Part shown: positions 18,192 through 26,749 of the stretch, piece after piece
How positions within the stretch are numbered: position 1 is the first letter of the stretch
How the letters are laid out: each line of letters opens with the position of its first letter
NCBI RefSeq assembly: GCF_000213255.1
Contig: NC_015520.1
Span: forward strand, 1,012,001-1,076,000
Source: Mahella australiensis 50-1 BON
GTDB taxonomy: Bacteria > Bacillota > Clostridia > Mahellales > Mahellaceae
Reading direction: 5' to 3'
Length of the DNA: 64,000 bases
Position numbers and translations under genes: made by a program
The notes under the pieces: generated by a model
Told to the model about the DNA's origin: nothing
The model's input: only the letters and a program-made list of their open reading frames with translations
Database searches by the model: none

Positions 18192-18263
18192 ATGAAGATC
18201 TATGTGTTTAAAGCGCCGAGGGGGTTACGGGGTTTGCTGAAAACGATATTTGGCATAAAATAA
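18192..18263 (+). CDS. spoVM: Stage V sporulation protein SpoVM
   Basis: A 23-residue protein starting MKIYVFKAPRG and ending TIFGIK. It aligns without gaps to B. subtilis SpoVM (MKFYTIKLPK...): MK-x-Y at the start, K7, P9, a basic amphipathic helix and a glycine near the end. SpoVM recognises the convex forespore membrane and anchors SpoIVA to start coat and cortex assembly. GGAGGTG (18176-18182) is well placed before the ATG. Location after thiN and before rpmB is the same as in B. subtilis. It is three residues shorter than the B. subtilis protein. Confidence 0.88.
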   Translation: MKIYVFKAPRGLRGLLKTIFGIK

Positions 18264-18298
18264 ATAAACGGGAAGAAATCATCTTCCCGTTTATTTAT
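18260..18298. terminator. Strong bidirectional terminator
   Basis: A 17-bp perfect stem (18260-18276 with 18282-18298) and a 5-base loop. A-rich on the left arm and T-rich on the right, so it works as an intrinsic terminator in both directions. It closes the yicC-spoVM run and the convergent rpmB transcript. Confidence 0.85.
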
Positions 18299-18486
18299 AT
18301 GGCGCGCTGTACCTTTCCTGAACGGAGGCAGCGCGTGCATACATATGCTCGCTTAGGGGCGCCGTTTACAACTATACGCACCCTTCTCAAATTGGGCTCC
18401 CAGCGCCTGTTGCTGCGCCTATGCGAATGACTTATAGCATTACCGTAAGCAACGCTCTTATGGCATATCGCGCATTCCTTTGACAT
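18295..18486 (-). CDS. rpmB: 50S ribosomal protein L28
   Basis: 63 residues with the L28 core SHRRSNRRWEPNLRRVRI. CAICHK and CTRCLR supply four cysteines of a zinc ribbon (the C+ form). The ATG at 18486 is preferred because GGGAGG stands 8 bases upstream; an in-frame ATG at 18492 would leave almost no spacing. It is transcribed divergently from asp23 by a promoter overlapping that of asp23, and ends in the shared terminator. Confidence 0.94.
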   Translation of the reverse strand: MSKECAICHKSVAYGNAISHSHRRSNRRWEPNLRRVRIVVNGAPKRAYVCTRCLRSGKVQRAI

Positions 18487-18519
18487 ATCCATACCCTCCC
18501 TCTATACAAAAACATTCTT

Positions 18520-18548
18520 ATTGTATCATTATTTTGGCCATTTGACAA
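18520..18548 (-). promoter_or_regulatory. rpmB promoter
   Basis: Minus strand: TTGTCA (18548-18543), 17-bp spacer, TACAAT (18525-18520). The -35 box shares five base pairs with the -35 of the asp23 promoter reading the other way. Confidence 0.65.
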
Positions 18549-18570
18549 TAGTATATTTAAAGAGTACAAT
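18542..18570 (+). promoter_or_regulatory. asp23-recG promoter
   Basis: Plus strand: consensus TTGACA (18542-18547), 17-bp spacer, TACAAT (18565-18570). It starts transcription near 18577, which also rules out the in-frame ATG at 18574 as start of the Asp23 protein. Confidence 0.7.
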
Positions 18571-18606
18571 ATTATGGAAATCTATTATATAGGGGAGGAA
18601 AGGGTA

Positions 18607-18951
18607 ATGGATATAGTGAATGAATTGGGAAAAATAAGAATAGCTGATGAGGTTATAGCGCGAATAGCAGGTATAAGCGCTAGTCAATGTAACGGTATAG
18701 TAGGAATGGCATCCAAACGGGCGACAGATGGTATAGTAGAGCTGTTAGGTATGGAGAACGTAACCAAGGGTATACGTGTAAATAACAAGGAAGATCAATT
18801 GACTATAGATCTTTATGTTGTAATAAAATTCGGCATGTCTATAGAACAGACCGCTCAAGCGGTGATGGATAAAGTAAGGCATGATATGAAAGAACTGACA
18901 GGTCTAGAACCTACTACAGTTAATGTAATAGTGGAGGGAATAGAGTTTTGA
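18607..18951 (+). CDS. yloU: Asp23/Gls24 family protein (YloU type)
   Basis: 114 residues. Family core IADEVIARIAGISASQCNGIVGM and VIVEGIEF at the C-terminus. Asp23 proteins are membrane-associated envelope stress or regulatory proteins; B. subtilis YloU sits at the same place beside rpmB. The ATG at 18607 follows GGGGAGG (18592-18598). In most Firmicutes the fatty-acid kinase gene fakA (yloV) follows directly; here recG follows with a one-base overlap. Confidence 0.9.
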   Translation: MDIVNELGKIRIADEVIARIAGISASQCNGIVGMASKRATDGIVELLGMENVTKGIRVNNKEDQLTIDLYVVIKFGMSIEQTAQAVMDKVRHDMKELTGLEPTTVNVIVEGIEF

Positions 18952-21023
18952 TGGATATTGCTCCGGATATGCCGGTCCAATATATTAAAGGAGTGGGTCC
19001 CAGGCGTGCTCGACTATTGAATAAGCTGGATATTTATACGCTGGCGGATGTTATATACCATTTTCCGCGCGACTACGAAGATCGCACTGAAATAATGCCT
19101 ATAAGCCGCTGGCAAAGCGGGCAAGTAGTGAATATCGTGTGCAAGATAGCAGGGCCGCCACGCCGCGTCAAACCAAGGGCGAGGCTTATCATAAGCAAGA
19201 TACCCATTCAAGATGGCACATCCTCCGCGTATGCGGTATGGTATAATCAAAAATTCATCGAGGATAGATTTGTGCCAGGCAAATGGTATTTTATGCGTGG
19301 TAAAGTCAATATAGGATATGGAGAGATACAACTGCTAAACCCTCAGTGGGAGGAGATCTCTTCTCCCGATGAAAGGGGCAACGAAGGGCTTGTGCCTATA
19401 TATCCGTCTACGGCTGATATGTCGCAGAAGATTCTGAGAAATATAGTTAAAAATGTTCTGGAACTCGTAAAGGGTCAATGGGAAGAATACCTTCCTATAG
19501 AATTGAGAAAAAGATACGATCTTGCCGAAATAAACTTTGCTATAAACAATATACATTTTCCGGTAAATGCTCGGTCGCTGAATATAGCGCGTAGAAGGTT
19601 GGCTTTCGATGAGCTTTTCTGTATGCAATTGGGCTTTTACAGTATAAAGGGAAAAAACGATGTGCAAAAGGTAGGTGCGCCATTTAGAATACATGATATA
19701 GGACTGGAAGCCTTCATAAGAAGGCTTCCTTTTGCATTAACCGGTGCTCAGCAACGCGTGCTGGATGAGATATTGGCTGATATGTCGAATACCAGGCCTA
19801 TGAATAGGTTGGTACAGGGCGATGTTGGCTGCGGCAAAACCATCTTAGCCGTGCTGGCCTTATATGTGGCGGCGTCTAACTGCTATCAAGGTGCTATGAT
19901 GGCACCGACCGAGGTGCTGGCCCAACAGCATTTTCAGACACTGCAGAAATTTTTTGACGGATACGATATAAGTATCGCATTATTAAGCGGCAATATGGGG
20001 GAGAATAAGAAAAATGAAGTGTTGGAAGCTATAAAGGATGGACGTATAGATGTAGTGGTAGGTACTCATGCCGTTATACAGGATAATGTAGAATTTCATC
20101 GTCTTGGTCTGGTTATAACCGATGAGCAACATCGGTTTGGGGTCAGGCAGAGGGCCGTGCTGGAAAAAAAAGGTGGTAATCCGCATGTGCTGGTGATGTC
20201 GGCCACACCCATACCGCGCAGCATGGCGCTTATTTTTTATGGTGACCTCGATGTGTCTATAGTAGATGAGATGCCACCCGGACGACAGCAGGTGGAAACC
20301 TTCTTTATACCGCCTTCTATGCGCGATAGACTCTATAGTTTTATAAATCAGGAGATAAGTAATGGCCACCAGGCATATATTATATGTCCATTGGTGGAAC
20401 AGTCGGATGCTATCGACGCTCTGTCGGCACAAGAACTATACGATCAATTAAAAGAGAAAGGCATTTTTGGAGATAGTATTGGCCTGATACATGGACAAAT
20501 GTCTGCAAATGATAAAAATGAAGTCATGGAGGCTTTTAAAAACGGCCAAATAAGTGTTTTAATCGGTACAACAGTAATAGAAGTAGGGGTAGATGTGCCG
20601 AATGCCACCGTTATGGTGGTAGAAAATGCCGAGCGTTTTGGATTGGCACAACTTCATCAGTTGCGCGGCAGGGTAGGCCGTGGTCAACATAAATCATATT
20701 GTTTTTTAATCTCAAATGCTGGTAATTCCGATGCGGGACGTCGCTTGAAAATAATGACTAAACTTCATGACGGCTTCAAGATAGCTGAGCAAGATATGCA
20801 GATACGCGGACCGGGACAGCTTTTAGGATTACAGCAGCATGGCATATCTGAGCTAAAATTGGCCGATATATTCAGCGATATAGCGTTGCTCAAACAAAGC
20901 AAAGAGGCGGTACAGATGCTAGCTGATGGGATTATGATTCTGGATCAGCGCAGCAAGCTCCTGTTGGAACAGCGTATAAAGCGCCAATTTTTAAATAATA
21001 TCGACGAAATAACATTCAATTAA
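18951..21023 (+). CDS. recG: ATP-dependent DNA helicase RecG
   Basis: 690 residues. Remodels stalled forks and Holliday junctions. N-terminal wedge (OB) domain at about 1-230, Walker A GDVGCGKT, motif II DEQH, SATPIPRS (motif III), and HQLRGRVGRGQHKSYC (motif VI). The start is ATG 18951, overlapping the asp23 stop by one base; a TTG at 18948 is an alternative with the same ribosome binding site GGAGG. Motifs and length are normal. Confidence 0.95.
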   Translation: MDIAPDMPVQYIKGVGPRRARLLNKLDIYTLADVIYHFPRDYEDRTEIMPISRWQSGQVVNIVCKIAGPPRRVKPRARLIISKIPIQDGTSSAYAVWYNQKFIEDRFVPGKWYFMRGKVNIGYGEIQLLNPQWEEISSPDERGNEGLVPIYPSTADMSQKILRNIVKNVLELVKGQWEEYLPIELRKRYDLAEINFAINNIHFPVNARSLNIARRRLAFDELFCMQLGFYSIKGKNDVQKVGAPFRIHDIGLEAFIRRLPFALTGAQQRVLDEILADMSNTRPMNRLVQGDVGCGKTILAVLALYVAASNCYQGAMMAPTEVLAQQHFQTLQKFFDGYDISIALLSGNMGENKKNEVLEAIKDGRIDVVVGTHAVIQDNVEFHRLGLVITDEQHRFGVRQRAVLEKKGGNPHVLVMSATPIPRSMALIFYGDLDVSIVDEMPPGRQQVETFFIPPSMRDRLYSFINQEISNGHQAYIICPLVEQSDAIDALSAQELYDQLKEKGIFGDSIGLIHGQMSANDKNEVMEAFKNGQISVLIGTTVIEVGVDVPNATVMVVENAERFGLAQLHQLRGRVGRGQHKSYCFLISNAGNSDAGRRLKIMTKLHDGFKIAEQDMQIRGPGQLLGLQQHGISELKLADIFSDIALLKQSKEAVQMLADGIMILDQRSKLLLEQRIKRQFLNNIDEITFN

Positions 21024-21104
21024 TGTTGACATAAATTACTAGAGTAAAACTTAAGGACTTTGGATAAATTAATAGCACAACAAAAACAGGAGGTGAAGAA
21101 ACGT

Positions 21105-21335
21105 ATGGCACAAGGACAGTATAATGACAGCAATCAGAAGGTTGTTCCTCAAGCTAAACAAGCTTTGGAGCAATTCAAGTATGAAGTGGCAAACGAACTG
21201 GGGATTCAGACTCCTGCAGATGGTTATTGGGGAACCTTAACGTCTAGGGACTGTGGTGCAGTAGGTGGCCACATGGTTAAAAAAATGATACAGCAAGCCG
21301 AGCAGACCCTTATGAATAAAGGCGGTAAGCTGTAA
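21105..21335 (+). CDS. Alpha/beta-type small acid-soluble spore protein
   Basis: 76 residues. SASP signature: KYEVANELGI (the GPR protease site lies at the E-V/A step of this block), DGYWGTLTSRDCGAVGGHMVKKMI and a basic tail. It coats and protects spore DNA and feeds amino acids on germination. The ATG at 21105 follows a perfect AGGAGGTG; an upstream in-frame TTG at 21060 has no such site. A terminator follows within 40 bases. It is placed after recG rather than in an ssp cluster. Confidence 0.93.
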   Translation: MAQGQYNDSNQKVVPQAKQALEQFKYEVANELGIQTPADGYWGTLTSRDCGAVGGHMVKKMIQQAEQTLMNKGGKL

Positions 21336-21365
21336 TAACGGTTTATTACTGTTGAAAACAAACCG

Positions 21366-21396
21366 GAGCGGCTATATCTATGCCGCTCTTTTTTTA
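21366..21396 (+). terminator. Terminator of the SASP gene
   Basis: Stem AGCGGC (21367-21372) with GCCGCT (21382-21387), 9-base loop, followed by a run of T (21389-21395). Confidence 0.8.
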
Positions 21397-21405
21397 CATA
21401 AAAAA

Positions 21406-21431
21406 ATTGGTGACATGATCATGTCACCAAT
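21406..21431. repeat. Perfect 26-bp palindrome
   Basis: The 26 bases read identically on both strands, centred on TGATCA, and can fold as an 11-bp stem with a GATC loop. On the minus strand it is followed by a T-run, so it could stop minus-strand transcripts, yet no minus-strand gene lies to its right. Confidence 0.7.
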
Positions 21432-21604
21432 ATCGGGAGAGGAGAAATTGAAGGAAGAGCTCTATGGGGAATCCGTGTTAAACGATCCTCCATGCTTAAC
21501 ACGATAATATTATTGACGTTAAAACTGGTGTTTATACATAAATTTTCAAATACGGTGTTATTTCTTGAGGATATATGTTAAAATAAGAACATAGGTGATG
21601 TATT
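21432..21604. other. Intergenic region with second hairpin, no gene assigned
   Basis: About 170 bases before rsmD. It holds an inverted repeat CGTGTTAA (21474-21481) / TTAACACG (21496-21503) with a 14-base loop, followed by AT-rich sequence. A 19-codon frame with a ribosome binding site (TTG 21448 to TAA 21507) overlaps this hairpin. An extended -10 TGTTAAAAT (21576-21584) probably drives rsmD. Nothing larger is coded here. Confidence 0.4.
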
Positions 21605-22162
21605 ATGAGAATAACCGGAGGAATGGCTAAAGGTCATAAACTGAGCGGGCCCAAAAGTGCAGGGGTAAGGCCTACGGCCGACATAGTAAAAGAGGCGCTC
21701 TTTAATATTTTAGCGCCATATATAGATGAAACCGTATTTTTAGATTTATTTGCCGGGACCGGCAGCGTTGGCTTGGAGGCTATGAGCCGCGGTGCCCGCG
21801 AGGTTTATTTCGTAGATAATAAAAGGCAGTGTGTACAACTGATAAAAAGCAATGTTTCTTTATTGAGGATGTCCGATAAGGCTAAAATAATATTGGCTGA
21901 TGCTATCGCTGCTGTAGATTTATTAAGTCGCAAGCAAGTTCGTTTTGACATAATATTTATGGATCCGCCGTATGAAATGGGATATATATCTAAAGTACTC
22001 AAAGCCATTGTGTCGGCTGATATATTAAATAGGAGCGGCATACTGGTAGTACAGCGCAGCAAAAGAGAGGCTTTAGGGCTTGCCGATGTCGGATGGAGCA
22101 CCTATAAAGAAAGGGCGTATGGTGATACTATATTGGATTTTATAAGGAGAGAAGACAATTGA
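21605..22162 (+). CDS. rsmD: 16S rRNA m2G966 methyltransferase RsmD
   Basis: 185 residues. Opens with [12 protein letters not shown], carries the SAM site [19 protein letters not shown] and the catalytic DPPYE (family N/DPPY). Methylates G966 of 16S rRNA in the assembled 30S subunit. It overlaps coaD by four bases, the standard rsmD-coaD pairing. Confidence 0.94.
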   Translation: MRITGGMAKGHKLSGPKSAGVRPTADIVKEALFNILAPYIDETVFLDLFAGTGSVGLEAMSRGAREVYFVDNKRQCVQLIKSNVSLLRMSDKAKIILADAIAAVDLLSRKQVRFDIIFMDPPYEMGYISKVLKAIVSADILNRSGILVVQRSKREALGLADVGWSTYKERAYGDTILDFIRREDN

Positions 22163-22647
22163 AGATATGTGTTTATCCGGGAAGTTTTGATCCTGTTACA
22201 AATGGGCATATAGATATAATACAAAGGGCAGCCCGTATGTTCGATAAGGTTATAGTAGCTGTAGTGGCTAATCCGAACAAACAGCCCGCTTTTACGTTGG
22301 AGGATAGAGCGGCATTTTTAAAAAGGGTTTTATCCGACATGGACAACGTTGAAGTGGATAGTTTTTCTGGCTTGCTCATCGACTACATGCATGTGAAAAA
22401 GGCGTCGGTTATAATAAGAGGTTTAAGGGCGGTATCGGATTTTGAGCATGAATTTCAAATGGCTTTGATGAACAAAAAGCTGGATGATAATATAGAAACC
22501 ATATTTATGATGACTAGCGGTCAGTACTCGTATTTGAGTTCGAGCATGGTCAAAGAGGTAGCTGGCTTAGGCGGCTGTATAAAAGGGCTGGTGCCGGACG
22601 AGATACTTCCGGAAGTGGTACGTGCTCTTAGAAAGAAGGGAGAATAG
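22159..22647 (+). CDS. coaD: Phosphopantetheine adenylyltransferase
   Basis: 162 residues. Nucleotidyltransferase motif [14 protein letters not shown] at the N-terminus and [12 protein letters not shown] near the C-terminus. Converts phosphopantetheine plus ATP to dephospho-CoA, the next step after CoaBC encoded earlier in the window. The start is a TTG overlapping the rsmD stop, with AAGGAGAG upstream. Confidence 0.95.
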   Translation: MKICVYPGSFDPVTNGHIDIIQRAARMFDKVIVAVVANPNKQPAFTLEDRAAFLKRVLSDMDNVEVDSFSGLLIDYMHVKKASVIIRGLRAVSDFEHEFQMALMNKKLDDNIETIFMMTSGQYSYLSSSMVKEVAGLGGCIKGLVPDEILPEVVRALRKKGE

Positions 22648-22652
22648 TACAG

Positions 22653-23111
22653 ATGGATGATGTAATGGCATTGCTGGAGCGGCTTGAGGATGAGCTCGAA
22701 AGTGGCAACAATCTACCGTTTACGTCAAAAACTATGATAAACAGAGAGCAATGTCTCGAGCTTATAAAGGAGATACGCATACGCCTTCCCGATGATTTCA
22801 AGCAGGCCCAAGTCGTTGTAGCTGAAAAGAACAGCATAATAGCCGATGCTCAAAGACAGGCTGAAGCTATTTTGCAGGATGCTGAAAGTCAATTTAAGCT
22901 TATGGTCGATCAACACGAGATAACCAAAAAAGCCTACGAGCAGGCCCGTGAGATAATAAGCAATGCTCAAAAGAACGCCAGAGAGATAAGGCTTGGGGCT
23001 AATGATTATGCCGATGAGGTGTTAGGTAGATTGGATGCTTACGTTTCCCGATTATTGGATGATATCCGAAAGGACCGCGCTGAATTAAAAAAGGGACACC
23101 ACCAATCATAG
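22653..23111 (+). CDS. Coiled-coil protein of the coaD cluster
   Basis: 152 residues. A short N-terminal helix pair is followed by a long helix (about 55-145) with repeated AQRQAEAILQDAE / AREIISNAQKNAREI patterns, resembling the stalk of ATP synthase subunit b or the C-terminal part of DivIVA-like proteins. No membrane segment. It lies 5 bp after coaD and overlaps the 3' end of convergent ylbJ by 6 bases. Similar genes next to coaD in Clostridia are annotated only as ATPase-like (recollection); function unknown. Confidence 0.75.
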   Translation: MDDVMALLERLEDELESGNNLPFTSKTMINREQCLELIKEIRIRLPDDFKQAQVVVAEKNSIIADAQRQAEAILQDAESQFKLMVDQHEITKKAYEQAREIISNAQKNAREIRLGANDYADEVLGRLDAYVSRLLDDIRKDRAELKKGHHQS

Positions 23112-24266
23112 CTTTATCACCTTTATGTGATTTATTAATGCTATTGCGATCGATATGGTTAATACCGCTATAACGCTGATTATAAAAAGCCTGCCGGAAC
23201 GCACTGCGATCGCAAGCCACGACTGGGCATCAGAAAAGGCGGGCTGATATGCGGGGCGGATTATATTTGTAAATATCGAAGCGTACAATGCAGCGGTTAT
23301 TGCCTGTATAATTTTGGCGAAAATATAAGGGGTGAGGCTCAGATCTGATATAGATGTGACAGCCGCCACCTGTGCATGCACTGACAGTCCTCCCCATGCT
23401 ATTATGAATGATATCAGCGGCAATTTGTCCCATAATGGTAGCTGAAGCTGGCTGAGCATCCTTGATCCTATGGTCATTTCTATCAGCCCGGCTAAAAACG
23501 GTTTAGCCACAGCGGGATCGTCTATCACTGCAGCGGCTATATCCAATATACCGCTTAAGTCGAGTATATGTATAATCACTGAAAACAATACTATAAAGCC
23601 GCATATATTGAGCAGCGCAAGCACCGAGCTGCTTACGGCGCCACTTAGCATATGGCCTAACGGTTCTTTGTTTTGTATGTACGTATTATATAATTCGGAT
23701 ATTGCTCTTGACAATAGGTGCGATGGTTTATCATTTGTATTTATATATATTTCTTTGTGCTTATAAAAGCGGAATATAAGGCCGGCCGTTATGCTGGACA
23801 GATAATGCGATGACAATAGTATCCATCCGGCCGACGGGTAGCCCAACATTCCCACGGCTACGGCGCCGGATATGAAGAGTGGACCTGATGTGCTGCAAAA
23901 TGCTAGCATTCTCTCGCCTTCTGTTTTGCTTACCATGCCTTGTTGCCTTAGCCTTGCAGTGATGCGCGCTCCGGTAGGATAACCGGACGTTATGCTCATA
24001 ATATATGCAAAAGAACTGCATCCGGGTGTGTTAAAAAGGGGCCTCATAACGGGCTCCAAAATGACACCCACAAAATTGACGACGCCTATAGATATGAGTA
24101 TTTCAGTGCCTATAAAAAAGGGCAGTAAGGATGGAAATACTATTTCAAACCATATGTGTACACCCTGCAGCGATGCTTCAAAGGATTGCTGTGGGAAAAG
24201 CAATATCATGAATATCAACGATGAGGCCGATATGGCCAGTATATATGCGCCAGCCGCTTTTTTCAT
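23106..24266 (-). CDS. ylbJ: Sporulation integral membrane protein YlbJ
   Basis: 386 residues, roughly eight hydrophobic segments, with the nucleoside-transporter-like gate motifs FPSLLPFFIGTEI and ITSGYPTGARITARL typical of YlbJ/SpoVV. The family moves dipicolinic acid across the outer forespore membrane in B. subtilis. The ATG at 24266 is preferred: GAGGT stands before it, and the GTG at 24278 overlaps that site. It is convergent with the coaD operon, keeping the rsmD-coaD-ylbJ neighbourhood. Confidence 0.9.
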   Translation of the reverse strand: MKKAAGAYILAISASSLIFMILLFPQQSFEASLQGVHIWFEIVFPSLLPFFIGTEILISIGVVNFVGVILEPVMRPLFNTPGCSSFAYIMSITSGYPTGARITARLRQQGMVSKTEGERMLAFCSTSGPLFISGAVAVGMLGYPSAGWILLSSHYLSSITAGLIFRFYKHKEIYINTNDKPSHLLSRAISELYNTYIQNKEPLGHMLSGAVSSSVLALLNICGFIVLFSVIIHILDLSGILDIAAAVIDDPAVAKPFLAGLIEMTIGSRMLSQLQLPLWDKLPLISFIIAWGGLSVHAQVAAVTSISDLSLTPYIFAKIIQAITAALYASIFTNIIRPAYQPAFSDAQSWLAIAVRSGRLFIISVIAVLTISIAIALINHIKVIKL

Positions 24267-24460
24267 ACTTAACCTCACATCGTATAGATTATATAGCTTT
24301 GATTCGCAAGATAGCTAGACTTGGCAATTGTTAGTCTCCAGCTCATATGTTTCGGATGTAGTGTTTTGATATTTTGAGACTGATCATTGCCTTTGCCTGT
24401 ATGTTGATCGCGTACACCTTGCGAATTTGCAATTATATAAATAATATATTGCGGTATTTA
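24267..24460. other. Intergenic region ylbJ-tmcAL, nothing clear
   Basis: About 190 bases between the ylbJ start and the tmcAL stop, both on the minus strand. AT-rich; presumably holds the ylbJ promoter, but I could not assign a confident sigma-E or sigma-A site, and no ORF or strong hairpin is seen. Confidence 0.3.
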
Positions 24461-25687
24461 CTAAATATGATATATATCCTGTACGAATTCATTACCGGCG
24501 CGGCGCAATGCTGGTTTCATATAAGCGAGCGAATAAAGATCGGTGGCCTCGATCTCCACTTCGAAAAGTTTGCGACCTAGAGGTGATAAAATGCTCTTAT
24601 AATCGGCGGCTTTGGACAATAGCGGCAGCGAAGACTTGGAGTTTATAATCGGCAGCAGTTGTTTTCCTTTCTCTGAGAAACCGAGTATGCGTATATACTG
24701 AGGCCCCTCGTTAGAAGTCAACTCATCCATGAGATTATTGCTCATATCGAGCATGGCGTGGATAATGGTACGTTGTATACGCGTTTGCGTGTAGCGCTTG
24801 GTTTTTATAGAATTTATAAGGGTTTGTAGGTTGCCGGCCAACATAGCGGCTTTCTTTATTCGGTGTTCCAGCCCTTCAGATATGTCAATCATGTTTTCGA
24901 GGCACTGTTTTGGCATATTTCTTAAAGCATAAAGTATTATTAGCTCGATCGAGTCCAGCGATATAGGCCCATAACCTTTTGCAAAAGCGTCGGACAGTAT
25001 AAAATACGCGAAATCTGGCATGGCGTTGCGTATACCATCATACTCTAGATCGTTTTCAAATATAGCACGGCGTATGGAAGTGGCGCTGGATATTCTGCCC
25101 TCCAGGGCGGCGCTGTTGTAGGCTGAGTGTAAACGCTGTATGGTAATGGGCTTTATTGAGCTGCCTAGCGCTTTTAAAGCCTTGAGATATTCTATGGCCA
25201 AAGTGTTGTTTGGTGTGAGTTCTATGCTTAAATGCGCGTATGACGATAACGCCTCCGATACGGCATGGGGATAGGATAGGCCATTAGCCAAATGCTGCTT
25301 TATGGCATGTTTTAGGGTGTCTGGCTCATCATACAACACATCCGCAGCGGCTGTCAGCGCCGATATGTCGCCCGATTCGCTGCCAAAACACAGGTAATCG
25401 ACGACGCCGATGCTGTCCAGTAGTTTTATTGCGCCGAAAGCGAACTGTTCTGCGCTTTGAACGGCATATACCGTAGGCAGTTCTATTACAAGGTCTATGC
25501 CGGCTGCCAGTGCCATACGGCTGCGAAACCATTTGTTTGTAATGGCAGGCTCTCCGCGTTGGACAAAATTACCGCTCATTACGCATATAACATAATCGGC
25601 GCCAGACAATTGTCGCGTCATATTTATATGATAGAGATGGCCATTATGCAATGGGTTGTATTCGGCTACTATTCCGGCTACAGTCAT
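24461..25687 (-). CDS. tmcAL: tRNA(Met) cytidine acetate ligase TmcAL
   Basis: 408 residues. The N-terminal nucleotidyltransferase fold starts TVAGIVAEYNPLHNGHLYHI with the HxGH ATP motif, then VCVMSGNFVQRGEPAI. TmcAL (B. subtilis YlbM) activates acetate with ATP to make ac4C34 on elongator tRNA-Met. The gene diverges from moxR across 97 bases. A likely promoter TTGCGC-16-TATAAA lies on the minus strand at 25738-25711. Confidence 0.93.
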   Translation of the reverse strand: MTVAGIVAEYNPLHNGHLYHINMTRQLSGADYVICVMSGNFVQRGEPAITNKWFRSRMALAAGIDLVIELPTVYAVQSAEQFAFGAIKLLDSIGVVDYLCFGSESGDISALTAAADVLYDEPDTLKHAIKQHLANGLSYPHAVSEALSSYAHLSIELTPNNTLAIEYLKALKALGSSIKPITIQRLHSAYNSAALEGRISSATSIRRAIFENDLEYDGIRNAMPDFAYFILSDAFAKGYGPISLDSIELIILYALRNMPKQCLENMIDISEGLEHRIKKAAMLAGNLQTLINSIKTKRYTQTRIQRTIIHAMLDMSNNLMDELTSNEGPQYIRILGFSEKGKQLLPIINSKSSLPLLSKAADYKSILSPLGRKLFEVEIEATDLYSLAYMKPALRRAGNEFVQDIYHI

Positions 25688-25741
25688 ATCAATCCTATCC
25701 TTTATTATTTTTTATAATTCTACCACATATCTGCGCAAATG

Positions 25742-25750
25742 TGTTAAAAT
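25742..25750 (+). promoter_or_regulatory. Extended -10 promoter of moxR cluster
   Basis: TGTTAAAAT at 25742-25750 matches the extended -10 form seen elsewhere here; -35 (ACCACA, 25722) is weak. Confidence 0.4.
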
Positions 25751-25784
25751 GAATAAAACAAAAAAGATTTTGGAGGTCCTTTGT

Positions 25785-26744
25785 ATGCAGCTAGAGGAGA
25801 TAAAATCATTGGCGGACAGGATAAAAGCCAACATTTCCCGGGTTATAGTGGGTAAAAGCGATGTAATGGATTTAGTGCTGACAGCATTGATAGCAGGCGG
25901 GCATGTTCTGTTGGAAGACGTGCCTGGTATGGGTAAGACGATGTTGGCTAAAAGTCTGGCGCGGTCCATAGACGCGGAATTCAGACGGATACAATTTACG
26001 CCGGATTTACTGCCTTCGGACCTAACGGGCATAAATTTTTATAATCAAAAGCTTGGAGAATTCGTGTTTCGACCGGGTCCGATATTTTCTCAAATATTGC
26101 TAGCCGATGAGATAAACAGAGCCACGCCGAGAACGCAATCCAGCCTGCTGGAATGCATGGAGGAGAGACAAGTTACCATAGATGGAGAAACCCATCTTTT
26201 GAAGCAGCCGTTCTTCGTTATAGCGACGCAGAACCCCGTTGAAATACAAGGCACATTTCCGTTACCGGAAGCGCAATTGGATCGGTTTTTGATGAAGATA
26301 AAGCTAGGCTACCCGACGTTGGAAGAGGGTAAAGAGATATTAAGCCGTTTTAATGGCGATAATCCGCTGGATTATATGGAAGCTGTGGGCAATGCTTTGC
26401 AGATAGCCGATGCGCAGGCGAGTTTTAGCGCTGTATTTGTGAGCGATGTTATAAGGGAATATATATTGAGGATAGCTGAGGCCACGCGCCAACACCAAGG
26501 GGTGGCATTGGGTGTCAGTCCGAGAGGGTGCCTGGCTGTGATGAAATCGGCTCAAGTATGGGCTATATTAAAAGGCAGGGATTACGTGCTGCCCGATGAT
26601 GTGCAGGACACCGCTGTTCCGGTACTGAGCCACCGTATCATTTTAAAGGGTAATGCCAGAGTAAGAGGAACGGCGGCCGAAGAGATAATACAGGGAATAC
26701 TTGAGGAAGTACCAGCGCCTACAGAGGATCTTCAGGAAGTATAA
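25785..26744 (+). CDS. MoxR-type AAA+ ATPase
   Basis: 319 residues. Walker A LLEDVPGMGKTMLAKS, Walker B LLADEINRATPRTQSSLLE, sensor 1 ATQNPVEIQGTFPLPEAQLDRF. MoxR ATPases act as chaperones, often for von Willebrand factor-type or DUF58 proteins encoded next door, exactly as here. The ATG at 25785 follows TTGGAGGTCC; the frame is open further upstream but that stretch overlaps the promoter. It heads a three-gene cluster. Confidence 0.93.
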   Translation: MQLEEIKSLADRIKANISRVIVGKSDVMDLVLTALIAGGHVLLEDVPGMGKTMLAKSLARSIDAEFRRIQFTPDLLPSDLTGINFYNQKLGEFVFRPGPIFSQILLADEINRATPRTQSSLLECMEERQVTIDGETHLLKQPFFVIATQNPVEIQGTFPLPEAQLDRFLMKIKLGYPTLEEGKEILSRFNGDNPLDYMEAVGNALQIADAQASFSAVFVSDVIREYILRIAEATRQHQGVALGVSPRGCLAVMKSAQVWAILKGRDYVLPDDVQDTAVPVLSHRIILKGNARVRGTAAEEIIQGILEEVPAPTEDLQEV

Positions 26745-26749
26745 GGGAC

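Noticed and set aside
21041-21104. Sigma-G promoter for the SASP gene
   Set aside because: Expected on biological grounds, but no convincing -35/-10 match was found by eye in the short gap.
25656-25784. Longer moxR N-terminus beginning at 25656
   Set aside because: The extension overlaps the promoter region and the divergent tmcAL start; the ATG at 25785 has the ribosome binding site and the normal family start.
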